Assembly (NCBI RefSeq): GCF_004194535.1
Contig: NZ_CP025781.1
Span: 3,224,001 to 3,288,000 of the forward strand
Direction of reading: 5' to 3'
Origin: Iodobacter fluviatilis
Lineage (GTDB): Bacteria; Pseudomonadota; Gammaproteobacteria; Burkholderiales; Chitinibacteraceae
DNA length: 64,000 nt
Part shown: positions 44,057 to 53,525 of the stretch, piece after piece
Position numbering within the stretch: the stretch's first letter is position 1
Layout of the letters: each line of letters begins with the position of its first letter
The notes under the pieces: model-generated
What the model saw: the letters and a program-made list of their open reading frames with translations, nothing else
Told to the model about the DNA's origin: nothing
Databases searched by the model: none
Position numbers and translations under genes: made by a program

Positions 44057-45286
44057 ATGCCAAATCTACCAATAGCATTTACGCCAACTCCAAGCTCTGT
44101 GAGTTATCAGGTTCATTCAGCAACGGACTCTGCCAACACATCATCGGCGGCTAGACATTGCTCCTCTACTTCAAATGTTCAGGGGCTGCTTGAGCGTAGT
44201 AAGAATTCAACTGCACGCACTAGCAGGTCTTTGAAAGGAAAAGTGGCTGCTTTTTCCAAAAATATCAAGACTAGTGTAAGCAATCTTGGCGCCCGTCTTT
44301 TTGGTTTGAGTACAAATAAAATCGTTGCTCAGCCTGTTTGCCGTGAGTTACTAGATCAGGCGACGATGCAGCAAATGCACAAATTGCAACGTACTGGTAT
44401 TCAGAGTGATCTAGCAATGCTGAGTACCAAGGAGGTAGTTCAACGAGCTACTAAATATACAGGTGCGGTAGCCCGAGCTAAACAACAGCTTTTAATGACA
44501 GGCAACAAACCCAAAGTGATGCCTCAGGCCACCTTGACGCGTTTTGAAATACTGGGGGTCCATTTTCCCCAAGCGCCAAAAAATTACGCTGAAATGATGT
44601 CGGTTATCGAGGCTTCGGTAGCGCCTAATCTGACCGAATCGATCAGAAAGAGCCTGAAGGACACCAATATGAACGATGCCCCTCAACCGAAAATGACAAA
44701 TAAAATTCTAAAGGTGTTGACCAATAAAATAAATAATCCGTGGGGCCGGTGCATACTTTGGCATAAAGGAATACAAACGCATGTCTTTAAGCAGTCCGAT
44801 TTTATTCAGGAATCTACTATTGGTAAGAAGGGGGTGTGCTTTCCTCTGGTGTTGAAATGGCTTAGTAGCCCGAAAATCAGCCAGAATGATCATGACTTTT
44901 TTTACAAAGATATCAATACGGCTGCTGGCAGAGAAGAAGTCATGGCGACTGCTGTTGAATACTATGTTCATAAAAACAATCATGCAGTTCAAAGCTACCT
45001 AGGGGATATTGGTATGAACTTAGATAAAGTTTATAGCAGTACTGGCTTTAAAATTGATTTTAGTAAGGATGGTTTATATGAGATCGGGATTTCTCCGGCT
45101 CAGGGCGATGGCCACGCCCTAGGTGTTCAGGTTGATGATGCCGCAAAATCATTCAGGTTTTTTGACCCTAACTCTGGAGAATATTCTTTGCCGTCAGCCA
45201 TTGCACTGGAAGCGTTTGTGCAGGATTATTTATCGCTCGCTTACCCTCGTATGAACAAAAACACGAGTGTTCTTCAGCTCACTTAA
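44057..45286 (+). CDS. putative C58 (YopT-like) cysteine protease, possible type III effector
   Basis: 409 residues, not certain. The C-terminal half fits the C58/YopT protease family: cysteine C261 in GKKGVCFPLVLKW, histidine H353 in GDGHALGVQVDD and aspartate D370 in FRFFDPNSGEY. The H-to-D distance (17) is close to YopT (16) and the DPN.GE motif is typical; the C-to-H distance (92) is shorter. The first ~60 residues are rich in Ser, Thr and Ala, like type III secretion signals; no signal peptide. YopT-type enzymes cleave lipid-anchored host GTPases. It lies between two IS3 remnants in AT-rich DNA, so acquisition by transfer is likely. No secretion genes nearby. Confidence 0.6.
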   Translation: MPNLPIAFTPTPSSVSYQVHSATDSANTSSAARHCSSTSNVQGLLERSKNSTARTSRSLKGKVAAFSKNIKTSVSNLGARLFGLSTNKIVAQPVCRELLDQATMQQMHKLQRTGIQSDLAMLSTKEVVQRATKYTGAVARAKQQLLMTGNKPKVMPQATLTRFEILGVHFPQAPKNYAEMMSVIEASVAPNLTESIRKSLKDTNMNDAPQPKMTNKILKVLTNKINNPWGRCILWHKGIQTHVFKQSDFIQESTIGKKGVCFPLVLKWLSSPKISQNDHDFFYKDINTAAGREEVMATAVEYYVHKNNHAVQSYLGDIGMNLDKVYSSTGFKIDFSKDGLYEIGISPAQGDGHALGVQVDDAAKSFRFFDPNSGEYSLPSAIALEAFVQDYLSLAYPRMNKNTSVLQLT

Positions 45287-45337
45287 TCAGTGTTGCCGTG
45301 TCTGGATAAAAACAATCTTTTTTCTCCATACACGGCG

Positions 45338-45414
45338 GCTTGAGGTTGCCTGATTTTGGTAGATACACTTGTTTGGTAAAATCGACCCAACGGGAGATTG
45401 TAATGAGTAAAGTC
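45338..45414 (+). mobile_element. possible left end of another IS, cut by the repeat
   Basis: After the effector gene, a hairpin (CCGTGT...ACACGG, about 45297-45329) and then TGAGGTTGCCTGATTTTGG lead to CGGGAGATTGTAATGAGTAAA, a ribosome site and start codon with no gene body: the 168-bp repeat begins three codons later. Layout resembles an IS left end with an orfA start. Inference from arrangement; the IS was not identified. Confidence 0.3.
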
Positions 45415-45582
45415 CTAGCAGCCTGTCGGACTTAAGACTGATCTACTACGGAAAAGCCGGATTTGGCCATATTTCACGCATTTTCTCGTTGAATAGCCAG
45501 CTATTCGCCTCAAAAACCCGCGAAATCTGTCTCAAACCGGTCTTTCCCTCGCTACGATTGCTTAAGTCCGACAGGCTGCTAG
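45415..45582. repeat. 168-bp MITE-like element, copy 2
   Basis: Inverted relative to copies 1 and 3, same 168 bp length and perfect 22-bp inverted ends. It sits exactly at the truncated edge of IS3 copy B: sequence on its right continues the IS (TGCTTTTTGTTGCGCAG), while on its left the IS does not continue. Confidence 0.85.
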
Positions 45583-46137
45583 TGCTTTTTGTTGCGCAGA
45601 TGTAAAAAACAGAGGCCAAAGCCCCAGCTTCGATTTGTTTCTGTGAGCTGAATTAGCGATTCCACAATTTTTGCGTTTTCTGTATCCAGCTTACAAATAG
45701 AGCGATAGCGAGTCGTGCTCATTGAAACGCTAGCGCAAGCCGCACGAATAGAAACTGCCTTGGTTTCAACGGTCCAGTGAGCCATCTTGCGACGCAAAGA
45801 TGTTTCAGAGGGTTTTTTCTGACATGGCCTCCTTGATAACATCCGCCTGCATTTGGGCTTCGATAGATCTCTTTTTAAGGGGCTTGTTCTCGTCTAGCTC
45901 TTTCATTTGCGTCATCATCGAGACTCCATGCCACTAAACGTAACGAGCTACTTCTAAAAAGAGGCAGAACTCATACCGTGCTCGCGGCACAGATCAGGAA
46001 CACTTGAACCGGCTTCGGCTTGCTTTAAAATCACCATAATCTGGCGTTATTAATTGCCTACGGCTTTCATGTAGAGCTACTCAAAGATTGCGAGAAAATG
46101 CTACTTAAAAATGAGCTGGTTTTGTGGGGAGATTGCC
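45583..46137 (-). mobile_element. IS3-family remnant, copy B (truncated)
   Basis: Closely similar to 43370-43916 of copy A in the same orientation: orfB N-terminal piece, orfA remnant, and the right end (GTGGGGAGATTGCC). The other half of the element is missing up to the 168-bp repeat. Several stops and frame changes. With copy A it brackets the effector-like gene. 46141-46387, up to iscX, holds AT-rich sequence with a short open stretch (SAISEIAANMGVFAE) reminiscent of a phasin fragment, too short to call. Confidence 0.8.
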
Positions 46138-46387
46138 GTGTAATAGATCTGCGGATTAAACAAATGACTAATGAAGCAGAGAGCTTTCAGTTGAATCTAA
46201 TTAAATTAACCAGGTAATGTGTCAACAAATGTCGGCTATTAGTGAGATTGCAGCAAATATGGGGGTTTTTGCTGAGTAAACATAGCTTACTCAGCAAAGT
46301 ACATTATCTACATCTCAATTTGCTAAAAATCTAAAGCAGAGCACTGAGCCTTTATTAAAAGCAATCGCTTTTCAATTGGCTAAGCGT

Positions 46388-46582
46388 TTAGTCTGCTTCA
46401 TCAATCCACATGAGCTGAATAGCTTCTAAAATTTTTTCGCCGCAATGCTTGGCATCGTCATTAAAATCTTCTAGCTCTAGCACCCATTGCATTAAATCTG
46501 TAAAACGCAGATTTTTTGGGTCTTGGTCTGGGTATTTATCGGCTAAAGCGATAGCAATTTCGCGTGAGTCTGTCCATTTCAT
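46388..46582 (-). CDS. iscX: IscX (Fe-S assembly modulator)
   Basis: 64-residue acidic Isc[21 protein letters not shown] at the start, [16 protein letters not shown] and a C-terminal WIDEAD. It binds IscS and iron and slows cluster assembly, possibly as a regulator or iron donor. Last gene of the isc operon; 81 bp after fdx. Confidence 0.92.
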   Translation of the reverse strand: MKWTDSREIAIALADKYPDQDPKNLRFTDLMQWVLELEDFNDDAKHCGEKILEAIQLMWIDEAD

Positions 46583-46663
46583 TTTGCGACACCTTAATTT
46601 GTATTAATAAACATCGGTTGAAATAAAATATTAGGTGTTTATTTAGCGAAAGTTGGTTTTATA

Positions 46664-47002
46664 TTAATGATGTTCACGCGCATGATTAACGGTGTATTTA
46701 GGAATCTCTACCACTAAATCAGTGTCTTCAATAATTGATTGGCAAGAAAGACGCGATTCAGATTCTAAGCCCCATGCCTTATCCAGCATATCGTCTTCTA
46801 GCTCGTCCGATGGTGCTAAGGAGTTAAATCCTTCACGGATAATCACATGGCAGGTAGTGCAGGCACAGGATTTTTCGCAAGCGTGTTCGATTTCGATATC
46901 GTTTTGTAGCAGCACATCACAAATCGAGATGCCCGCTTCGGCTTCAAGCACGGCGCCTTCGGGGCAGAGTTGTGGGTGAGGTAGAACAACAATTTGAACC
47001 AT
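46664..47002 (-). CDS. fdx: [2Fe-2S] ferredoxin of the isc system
   Basis: 112 residues, isc-type ferredoxin. Cluster ligands C42, C48 and C51 (CEKSCACTTCHV) and C87 (RLSCQS) match E. coli Fdx in position. It supplies electrons for cluster assembly on IscU. Two bp separate it from hscA. Confidence 0.93.
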   Translation of the reverse strand: MVQIVVLPHPQLCPEGAVLEAEAGISICDVLLQNDIEIEHACEKSCACTTCHVIIREGFNSLAPSDELEDDMLDKAWGLESESRLSCQSIIEDTDLVVEIPKYTVNHAREHH

Positions 47003-47004
47003 GA

Positions 47005-48867
47005 TTAATCCTTAAAGTCTGCAATATTCTGGCCAGCTAGCCCGCGTTTAACGGCTGCATCCATCCGTTTGGCGGCAAAATCACCGGTGATTTCATTCAG
47101 TTTTTCGGTAGCGGCATGAATGGCGTTGGCATCTAAGGCTTGCATGCTTACTTGCAGCGTGGCTAAGCTGTTTTCAATGTTGCTGAGCTCTTGCGCGTTG
47201 AGCAACTCAGCATCACTGGTAAGTGCTGCTTGGGTGGCGTTTAGAATCGAGTTGGCGTCCACTAGTGCTTCAGCGAGCTTACGTGCTTGTACATCGGCGT
47301 TGGCATTTTGCATGGAATCGCTCAGCATGCTGCTGATTTCATCATCAGATAGGCCGTAAGAGGGCTTAACCATGATGCTGGCCTCAACGCCGGACGAGAG
47401 TTCTTTGGCAGCAACCGATAATAATCCATCGGCATCAACTTGAAAGCTGACGCGAATGCGCGCTGCGCCTGCCACCATGGGTGGGATGCCACGTAATTCA
47501 AAACGCGCTAGGCTGCGGCAATCGCTGACTAGCTCACGCTCACCTTGCAATACATGAATCGCCATCGCCGTTTGACCATCTTTAAAGGTGGTGAATTCTT
47601 GCGCGCGGGCGGTAGGGATGGTGCTGTTTCTTGGGATGATTTTTTCAACTAGATTACCCATGGTTTCCAAGCCCAGCGAGAGTGGGATCACATCTAATAG
47701 TAGCCATTCATCATCACCCTTATTACCTGCCAATACATTGGCTTGGATGGCCGCACCAATGGCGACGACTTTATCGGGGTCTAGATTAGTGAGGGGTTCT
47801 TGCTTAAAAAAATCAGCGACGGCATGGCGGATTTGCGGCATGCGGGTAGCGCCACCCACCATGACTACACCCTTGATGTCATTGACTTGCAGCTTGGCAT
47901 CGCGTAAGGCTTTGCGTACTGGTGTGATGGTGTTGCTGACTAAGGTATGGGTGATTTCATGTAGGGTTTCAGTGTTTAGTGCCACATCGACTACCACGCC
48001 TTCGCTCAGCACTGCCGTGATGCGTGTAGTGGGGTGCTCAGAAAGTGCTTCTTTCGCTTCGCGGGCGCGGGTCAGCAGCACTCGGGCGTCATGGGCGTTG
48101 AGTGCGGATAAACCTGCTTCTTGCAAAATCCAGCAGTAAATACGGTGATCAAAATCATCGCCCCCTAGCCTAGAATCCCCTGATGTCGCACGCACTTCAA
48201 ATAAGCCACGAGTCAGCTCTAGGATGGATACATCAAAGGTGCCGCCACCTAAATCGTAGATAACGTAAGTGCCTTCGCTGCCATTATCAAGGCCATAGGC
48301 AATGGCTGCGGCGGTGGGTTCATTAAGTAAACGCAGCACATTGAGGCCCGCGATGCGTGCGGCGTCTTTGGTGGCTTGGCGTTGCGCATCATCAAAATAG
48401 GCCGGTACGGTGATCACGGCACCGACTAAATCGCCGCCCAAGCTTTGTTCGGCGCGGGTTTTGAGCGTACGCAGAATATCGGCAGAGACTTCAACGGGGC
48501 TTTTTACCCCTGCACGGGTGGATATTTTGAGCATGCCAGGCTCGTCAACAAAACGGTAAGGCGTAGCCAAATCGGCAATATCATTGATGCCACGGCCCAT
48601 AAAACGTTTGACCGAGCTAATGGTGTTGCTTGGATCATCATTTTGGCAGGCAATGGCGCTGCTGCCAACACGGGTTGTGCCATCCTTGCCGTAGTTCACC
48701 ACCGAGGCCAATAGCGTGCGGCCTTGCTCATCGGGCAAACAGGCGGCGCTACCGCTTTTTACTGCTGCAACAAGAGAATTGGTGGTGCCGAGATCAATGC
48801 CTACTGCAAGTCGGTGTTGATGTGGCTCGGCAAACATACCAGGCTCAGAAATTTGTAGTAAGGCCAT
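47005..48867 (-). CDS. hscA: Hsp70-type chaperone HscA
   Basis: 620 residues, Hsp70 family: nucleotide-binding domain with [26 protein letters not shown] and [11 protein letters not shown], then a substrate-binding domain ([18 protein letters not shown]) and helical lid. HscA, stimulated by HscB, releases the cluster from IscU to target proteins. Length equals E. coli HscA (616) within a few residues. 78 bp downstream of hscB. Confidence 0.93.
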   Translation of the reverse strand: MALLQISEPGMFAEPHQHRLAVGIDLGTTNSLVAAVKSGSAACLPDEQGRTLLASVVNYGKDGTTRVGSSAIACQNDDPSNTISSVKRFMGRGINDIADLATPYRFVDEPGMLKISTRAGVKSPVEVSADILRTLKTRAEQSLGGDLVGAVITVPAYFDDAQRQATKDAARIAGLNVLRLLNEPTAAAIAYGLDNGSEGTYVIYDLGGGTFDVSILELTRGLFEVRATSGDSRLGGDDFDHRIYCWILQEAGLSALNAHDARVLLTRAREAKEALSEHPTTRITAVLSEGVVVDVALNTETLHEITHTLVSNTITPVRKALRDAKLQVNDIKGVVMVGGATRMPQIRHAVADFFKQEPLTNLDPDKVVAIGAAIQANVLAGNKGDDEWLLLDVIPLSLGLETMGNLVEKIIPRNSTIPTARAQEFTTFKDGQTAMAIHVLQGERELVSDCRSLARFELRGIPPMVAGAARIRVSFQVDADGLLSVAAKELSSGVEASIMVKPSYGLSDDEISSMLSDSMQNANADVQARKLAEALVDANSILNATQAALTSDAELLNAQELSNIENSLATLQVSMQALDANAIHAATEKLNEITGDFAAKRMDAAVKRGLAGQNIADFKD

Positions 48868-48945
48868 GTTTTATCCGTGAGAGCGTTTGATTGGCGGTTT
48901 TATTAAAACAAAGGGTATGGCACGTCATGTGGTGCCCTTATCAGA

Positions 48946-49494
48946 TCAAAACAGCAATGTTTCAATCGCGTCGCCAATTTCCTGCTCTAGTTTTTCCATA
49001 AAGCGTAATTTACGCACGGCCACGGTGGCTGCGCTTAAATTATGGGTTTCATCAAGTAAGCTGGCTAGATGCTGCTCCAGCGCGCTGGTTTCAAGTGCTA
49101 GCTCGCGGCCGATGGCTTCGAGGCGATCAATATTTTGTGTGGATTTTGCATCAGAAATAGCTTCGCGCCACTCCATCTGATTCATTAAAAAATCGATCGG
49201 CATGGCGGTGTTGCTTTCTTCCTGAGTATCTACCCCTGCTAGCTTTAATAAGTAGCGACCACGTGCAATGGGTGATTTTAAGGTTTGATACGCTTCATTC
49301 ACTTGGGTGGCGATTTGCAAACTGATGCGGCGTATCGCATCGCTTTCGCTAGCAAAGCGGTCAGGATGGTATTGAGCCAGTAGCGTGCGGTAATTGCTAT
49401 CAAGCGTGCGCTGATCCAGGGCAAACTGAGCGGGTAGGCTGAAAAGCTGGAAGTGGCTTTGGGCAAAGTCAAACTGAGTAAAGTCGAAGTTCAT
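48946..49494 (-). CDS. hscB: J-domain co-chaperone HscB
   Basis: 182 residues: N-terminal J domain with the HPD motif in AQYHPDRFASES, and a C-terminal three-helix domain that grips IscU. Presents IscU to HscA and stimulates its ATPase. It lies between iscA (210-bp gap) and hscA. The gap upstream (49495-49704) has an AGAACG...-rich stretch similar to intergenic sequence before glgX and pgm. Confidence 0.92.
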   Translation of the reverse strand: MNFDFTQFDFAQSHFQLFSLPAQFALDQRTLDSNYRTLLAQYHPDRFASESDAIRRISLQIATQVNEAYQTLKSPIARGRYLLKLAGVDTQEESNTAMPIDFLMNQMEWREAISDAKSTQNIDRLEAIGRELALETSALEQHLASLLDETHNLSAATVAVRKLRFMEKLEQEIGDAIETLLF

Positions 49495-49704
49495 GGCGTT
49501 TCTAGCGGGGGAGAAGGGAGTGAAATGTTGCTTTTAAAACCCAAATCTTCAATCATGGAGGGCACATGAGAACATGGAGTTGCACAGAGAAAAGCAAAAA
49601 AAATTAGAGAACGAGCCTAAAAGTTTTCTCAGTGAGACGCCGCATCCTCCATTTTCTTAGTGGTTTAAGATCAGGGCCTTTTTTGCATAGCTTAAGCCTT
49701 GTTG

Positions 49705-50028
49705 CTACACGTTAAAGCTTTCGCCACAGCCACATTCGTTCTTCACATTTGGGTTATTAAACTTAAACCCTTCATTGAGGCCTTCTTTGGTGAAATCCAG
49801 CTCGGTGCCGTCTAAGTAGGCCAGCGATTTGCTGTCGGTAAATATCTTTACCCCAAAGCTTTCAAACGCCAAGTCTGTCTCGTTAGCAACGTCAACAAAT
49901 TCAAGCTTATACGCCATGCCGGAACAGCCCGAAGTCTTCACTGCCAAGCGCACGCCAAGGCCCTTGCCGCGTTTTGCCAGAAAGTTAGAAATATGGGTTG
50001 CTGCACTTTCGCTTAATGTAAGAGCCAT
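49705..50028 (-). CDS. iscA: Fe-S carrier IscA
   Basis: 107-residue A-type carrier. Cysteines C35, C99 and C101 ([16 protein letters not shown]) match E. coli IscA. ATG 50028 ([12 protein letters not shown]) is chosen because E. coli IscA starts at this position; the 13-residue upstream extension (MPLPHPKN) is unlikely. It receives clusters or iron and passes [4Fe-4S] to targets. Confidence 0.92.
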   Translation of the reverse strand: MALTLSESAATHISNFLAKRGKGLGVRLAVKTSGCSGMAYKLEFVDVANETDLAFESFGVKIFTDSKSLAYLDGTELDFTKEGLNEGFKFNNPNVKNECGCGESFNV

Positions 50029-50177
50029 TTTTTGTCTCGTTGCATTCTTAGGGTGGGGGAGGGGCATTTTATTTGCCCTGTATATCCACCAGGGTAAGAT
50101 AAACCGCCTTTGCCCACCCTACAATTGTTTTCATTTTTAAGTTGATAAGATTGGGCTAAAGCCCCGCCTTGATCAAT

Positions 50178-50558
50178 TTAACCGTGCTTAGTTTTGTAAT
50201 CTGCTACTGCCGCTTTAATAGCGTCTTCTGCCAAGATAGAGCAGTGAATTTTAACCGGCGGCAGCGCTAACTCTTCCGCGATGTGGGTGTTTTTAATGCT
50301 CAAAGCTTGCTCTAGCGTCTTGCCCTTTACCCATTCGGTAACGAGGGAAGACGATGCAATCGCCGAGCCACAGCCGTAAGTTTTAAACTTAGCGTCTTCA
50401 ATAATACCGTCTGCACCTACCTTGATCTGCAGCTTCATTACGTCGCCACAGGCTGGAGCGCCAACCATGCCCGTACCTACGCTATCGTCGCCTTTCTCAA
50501 ACGCGCCAACATTACGTGGGTTTTCATAGTGGTCTAGAACTTGTTCGCTGTATGCCAT
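50178..50558 (-). CDS. iscU: Fe-S scaffold IscU
   Basis: 126 residues. Cluster cysteines C37, C63 and C106 and D39 (GAPACGDVM, TYGCGSAIA, KIHCSILA), with the HscA-recognition LPPVK just before the last one. ATG 50558 (MAYSEQVLDHYENPRN) is the standard start; the ORF extension upstream has no ribosome site. Clusters form here from IscS sulfur. Confidence 0.94.
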   Translation of the reverse strand: MAYSEQVLDHYENPRNVGAFEKGDDSVGTGMVGAPACGDVMKLQIKVGADGIIEDAKFKTYGCGSAIASSSLVTEWVKGKTLEQALSIKNTHIAEELALPPVKIHCSILAEDAIKAAVADYKTKHG

Positions 50559-50645
50559 TTTGTGTGCCTCTTTATTGTTTCTGTGGTTCGTAGGTGCGTA
50601 ACCCAACCAACCTACGTCATGCTTTAAACTTATCTATAAGACTGC

Positions 50646-50749
50646 ATTTAGTGTGGATCGCAGTTCTGGGCAAGGCGCAAAATCACGACGTTTACTTTTG
50701 TAAACGAGGGGCTTTGCAACGCCGCACAGGGCTACGAGGCACGCTAAAT
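50646..50749 (-). repeat. 104-bp imperfect hairpin between iscS and iscU
   Basis: Arms of about 50 bp pair imperfectly around GTTTAC-TTTT-GTAAAC; outer ends are ATTTAG/CTAAAT. It begins the base after the iscS stop codon and ends about 90 bp before the iscU start. Could stabilise or attenuate the operon transcript, or be an inserted repeat. A further inverted run CGTAGGT...ACCTACG lies at about 50590-50617. Confidence 0.6.
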
Positions 50750-51964
50750 TTAGTGGGCAGCCCATTCGATGGTGGAGATATCGATCCCCTCTTTGTACAT
50801 ATCCCAAAGCGGCGACAGCTCGCGCAGTTTGCCGATTTTGCTGCGAATTAAAGCAATCGCAAAGTCGATTTCTTCTACGGTATTAAAGCGGCCAATGGTG
50901 AAGCGAATCGACGAATGGGCCAGTTCATCCGAGCGGCCAAGGGCGCGCAATACATAAGACGGCTCTAAAGACGCCGATGTACACGCAGAGCCACTGGATA
51001 CCGCCAGTTCTTTCAGCGCCATGACCAGCGATTCGCCTTCTACATAGTTAAAGCTCACATTCAGATTATGCGGAACGCGTTGCTTCATATCGCCGTTAAG
51101 GTGCACTTCTTCGATATCAGATAAACCAGCCCACAGGCGGTCACGCAGCATACGCATGCGTTCCAGCTCGGTACCCATATCTTCTTTGGCGATATGGAAG
51201 GCTTCGCCCATACCCACAATTTGATGTGTAGCCAGTGTGCCAGAGCGAAACCCTCGCTCATGGCCGCCACCGTGCATCTGTGCTTCTAAACGGATACGTG
51301 GCTTGCGGCGGATATACAGCGCGCCAATGCCCTTAGGGCCGTAAGTTTTGTGTGCAGAAAAGCTCATTAAATCGACTTTAAGTGCGGCCAAATCAATCGC
51401 TACTTTGCCGGTCGCTTGTGCTGCATCTACGTGGAAAATAATGCCTTTTTCACGGCATAATTCGCCAATGGCGGGGATATCTTGAATCACGCCGATTTCG
51501 TTATTCACAAACATCACCGAGATCAGAATGGTATCTGGGCGAATCGCTGCTTTTAGTACGTTTAAATCCAGTAAACCGTCGTCTTTTACATCTAAATAAG
51601 TGACCTCAAAACCTTCGCGTTCCAGCTCGCGCATGGTGTCCAGAATGGCTTTGTGTTCTGTTTTTACGGTAATTAAATGCTTGCCCTTGGCTTGGTAAAA
51701 GTGCGCTGCACCTTTTAAGGCCAAGTTGTTGGATTCGGTGGCGCCGGAGGTCCAGACGATTTCTTTTGGATCGCAATTCACTAGCGCTGCAACCTGCTCA
51801 CGCGCTTCTTCTACTGCGGCTTCTGCTTCCCAGCCAAAGGCGTGCGAGCGTGAAGCTGGGTTGCCGAAGTGCTCGGTTAAACAGGGAATCATCTTGGCCG
51901 CAACGCGTGGATCAACCGGTGTGGTGGCAGAGTAGTCAAGATAGATAGGTTTGTTTGCGCTCAT
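50750..51964 (-). CDS. iscS: cysteine desulfurase IscS
   Basis: 404 residues, exactly the E. coli IscS length. PLP lysine K206 (SFSAHKTYG) and sulfur-carrying C328 ([10 protein letters not shown]) are at the same positions. Strips sulfur from cysteine for Fe-S clusters, thiamine and tRNA thiolation. It overlaps iscR by 4 bp (ATGA). Confidence 0.95.
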   Translation of the reverse strand: MSANKPIYLDYSATTPVDPRVAAKMIPCLTEHFGNPASRSHAFGWEAEAAVEEAREQVAALVNCDPKEIVWTSGATESNNLALKGAAHFYQAKGKHLITVKTEHKAILDTMRELEREGFEVTYLDVKDDGLLDLNVLKAAIRPDTILISVMFVNNEIGVIQDIPAIGELCREKGIIFHVDAAQATGKVAIDLAALKVDLMSFSAHKTYGPKGIGALYIRRKPRIRLEAQMHGGGHERGFRSGTLATHQIVGMGEAFHIAKEDMGTELERMRMLRDRLWAGLSDIEEVHLNGDMKQRVPHNLNVSFNYVEGESLVMALKELAVSSGSACTSASLEPSYVLRALGRSDELAHSSIRFTIGRFNTVEEIDFAIALIRSKIGKLRELSPLWDMYKEGIDISTIEWAAH

Positions 51965-52446
51965 TTTGCGGTGACTCCAGATTCAATACGAGAAGGCTTG
52001 ATGCTGCCGAGTAAAATGCTGTCAGTGCAGCGTTTTTGCTTGGCTTGATGTTTGTCTATTAATTGCGCCAAAGTGATGGAGGCTAGGTAGTCAAAGATCG
52101 TACTGTTGAGGCTCGCCCAGAGGTCGTGTGTCATACATCGGCCCTCATCATGGCAGTTTTCCTTGCCGCCACATTGGGTGGCGTCTAATGGCTCGTCCAC
52201 GGCTAAAATAATATCGGCAACCGTAATCAGGCTGGCGTTTTTGGCTAGGCAATAGCCGCCGCCTGGGCCGCGCACGCTGTCTACCAGCTCACGGCGGCGT
52301 AGCTTTCCAAATAGCTGCTCTAAATAAGACAGCGAAATATGCTGGCGATCGCTGATGCCGGAGAGCGTTACTGGCCCTGCGGATTCTCGCAGTGCAAGGT
52401 CTAGCATTGCCGTTACAGCAAAACGGCCTTTGGTGGTCAGTCGCAT
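51961..52446 (-). CDS. iscR: Fe-S cluster regulator IscR
   Basis: 161-residue Rrf2-family regulator. Winged helix at the N-terminus; [2Fe-2S] ligands C92, C98, C104 and H107 ([16 protein letters not shown]) identical in position to E. coli IscR. ATG 52446 ([11 protein letters not shown]) is standard; GAGAGG precedes it. Cluster-loaded IscR represses the operon; the matching site lies on its own promoter. Confidence 0.95.
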   Translation of the reverse strand: MRLTTKGRFAVTAMLDLALRESAGPVTLSGISDRQHISLSYLEQLFGKLRRRELVDSVRGPGGGYCLAKNASLITVADIILAVDEPLDATQCGGKENCHDEGRCMTHDLWASLNSTIFDYLASITLAQLIDKHQAKQKRCTDSILLGSIKPSRIESGVTAK

Positions 52447-52469
52447 GGTTTTCCTCTCATTACAGGCCA

Positions 52470-52502
52470 ATCGTAAAATACCAGAGTGATTTAGTCAAGT
52501 AT
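52470..52502 (-). promoter_or_regulatory. iscR promoter with type 1 IscR site
   Basis: On the minus strand, -35 TTGACT (52493-52498) and -10 TACGAT (52470-52475), spacing 17. Overlapping the -35, 52478-52502 reads ATACTTGACT then AAATCACTCTGGTAT, which fits the 25-bp type 1 IscR consensus (ATASYYGACTRWWWYAGTCRRSTAT) except at two positions. [2Fe-2S]-IscR binding here should repress the operon, as in E. coli. 24 bp from the -10 to the iscR start. Confidence 0.85.
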
Positions 52503-52606
52503 TAATAAGGCGGGGAGTAGTGAGTTGGGAGTAGGTGGCTTATATGTGGGAGTAGTGAGTGGAGATCTGTTTCGACTCCCCACTCATAGCTCCCGTTGCC
52601 TAGCAT

Positions 52607-53356
52607 TTAATCCACAATCCGATTGAGATAGCTTGGGTCAAACTGATCACCTTCGGCTCTTTCTGCTTCGCAGTTCAATCCCAGCTGCTCAAGCTTGACA
52701 AGAATGGCTTCGATGCGTTTATCAGTGGTCACCGAGTGATCGATCATGCCGTGTATGGCTTTGACGATAGGGTCATTCATGTCGGCAGAAATACCATAGG
52801 CAGAAAAGCCCATTTGTTCAGCCTTGGCTTTGCGGGTTTTATCCACTTCCTCAATGATTCTGGCGGGGATGCCGACCGCGGTGGCGTTGGCTGGTACATC
52901 TTTGACTAGCACCGCATTAGAGCCCACTTTGCCGCCTTCATGTACGGTAATCGGGCCAAGAATTTTTGCCCCAGCCCCAACAATCACCCCGCGCTCTAAG
53001 GTTGGGTGGCGCTTACCTTGATTCCAAGAGGTCCCGCCCAACGTTACGCCGTGGTAAAGCGTGCAGTCATCGCCAATCTCAGCGGTTTCACCAATCACAA
53101 TGCCCATGCCGTGATCGATAAATACACGACGGCCAATCGTTGCGCCAGGGTGAATTTCGATGCCGGTAATAAAGCGCGAAAAGTGCGACACCATACGCGC
53201 AAGCAGCTTGCAATCCCGCAGCCACAGGCCATTGGCCACCAAGTGCAGGGATAAAGCATGAAAACCCGGGTAACAGCAGACCACTTCCCAGATATTTCGG
53301 GCGGCAGGGTCGCGGTCGAAGACCACAGCGATATTTTCACGCAGACGAGCAAGCAT
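52607..53356 (-). CDS. cysE: serine O-acetyltransferase
   Basis: 249-residue hexapeptide-repeat acyltransferase: SATase N-terminal helices, then left-handed beta helix with [20 protein letters not shown] (the catalytic histidine), [14 protein letters not shown] and [13 protein letters not shown]. Makes O-acetylserine, the cysteine precursor. Same strand and immediately upstream of iscR, as in Azotobacter isc clusters, tying cysteine supply to IscS. No obvious cysK follows. Confidence 0.92.
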   Translation of the reverse strand: MLARLRENIAVVFDRDPAARNIWEVVCCYPGFHALSLHLVANGLWLRDCKLLARMVSHFSRFITGIEIHPGATIGRRVFIDHGMGIVIGETAEIGDDCTLYHGVTLGGTSWNQGKRHPTLERGVIVGAGAKILGPITVHEGGKVGSNAVLVKDVPANATAVGIPARIIEEVDKTRKAKAEQMGFSAYGISADMNDPIVKAIHGMIDHSVTTDKRIEAILVKLEQLGLNCEAERAEGDQFDPSYLNRIVD

Positions 53357-53525
53357 AGGAGGGCCGCTAAGTTAGCAAAGTTGAGTATTTTACTCGACTT
53401 TATGGCCGAAGGGGAATGCTTACATCTGTGACTAAGCTTGACAAAAAGCAGCGAAACCGCAAGCGGTGGCTTATTTTTAATGAAAGCAATTTATAAATAC
53501 GTTGTATTTAAATGAGCAGCCCTCT

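Noticed and set aside
42742-46137. Functional composite transposon carrying the effector gene
   Set aside because: Both IS copies are broken (missing catalytic glutamate, stops, truncation), so current mobility is not supported; only an old insertion history is.
50586-50620. Inverted CGTAGGT/ACCTACG as iscU terminator
   Set aside because: It lies upstream of iscU within the operon and lacks a T-run; more likely an intergenic repeat.
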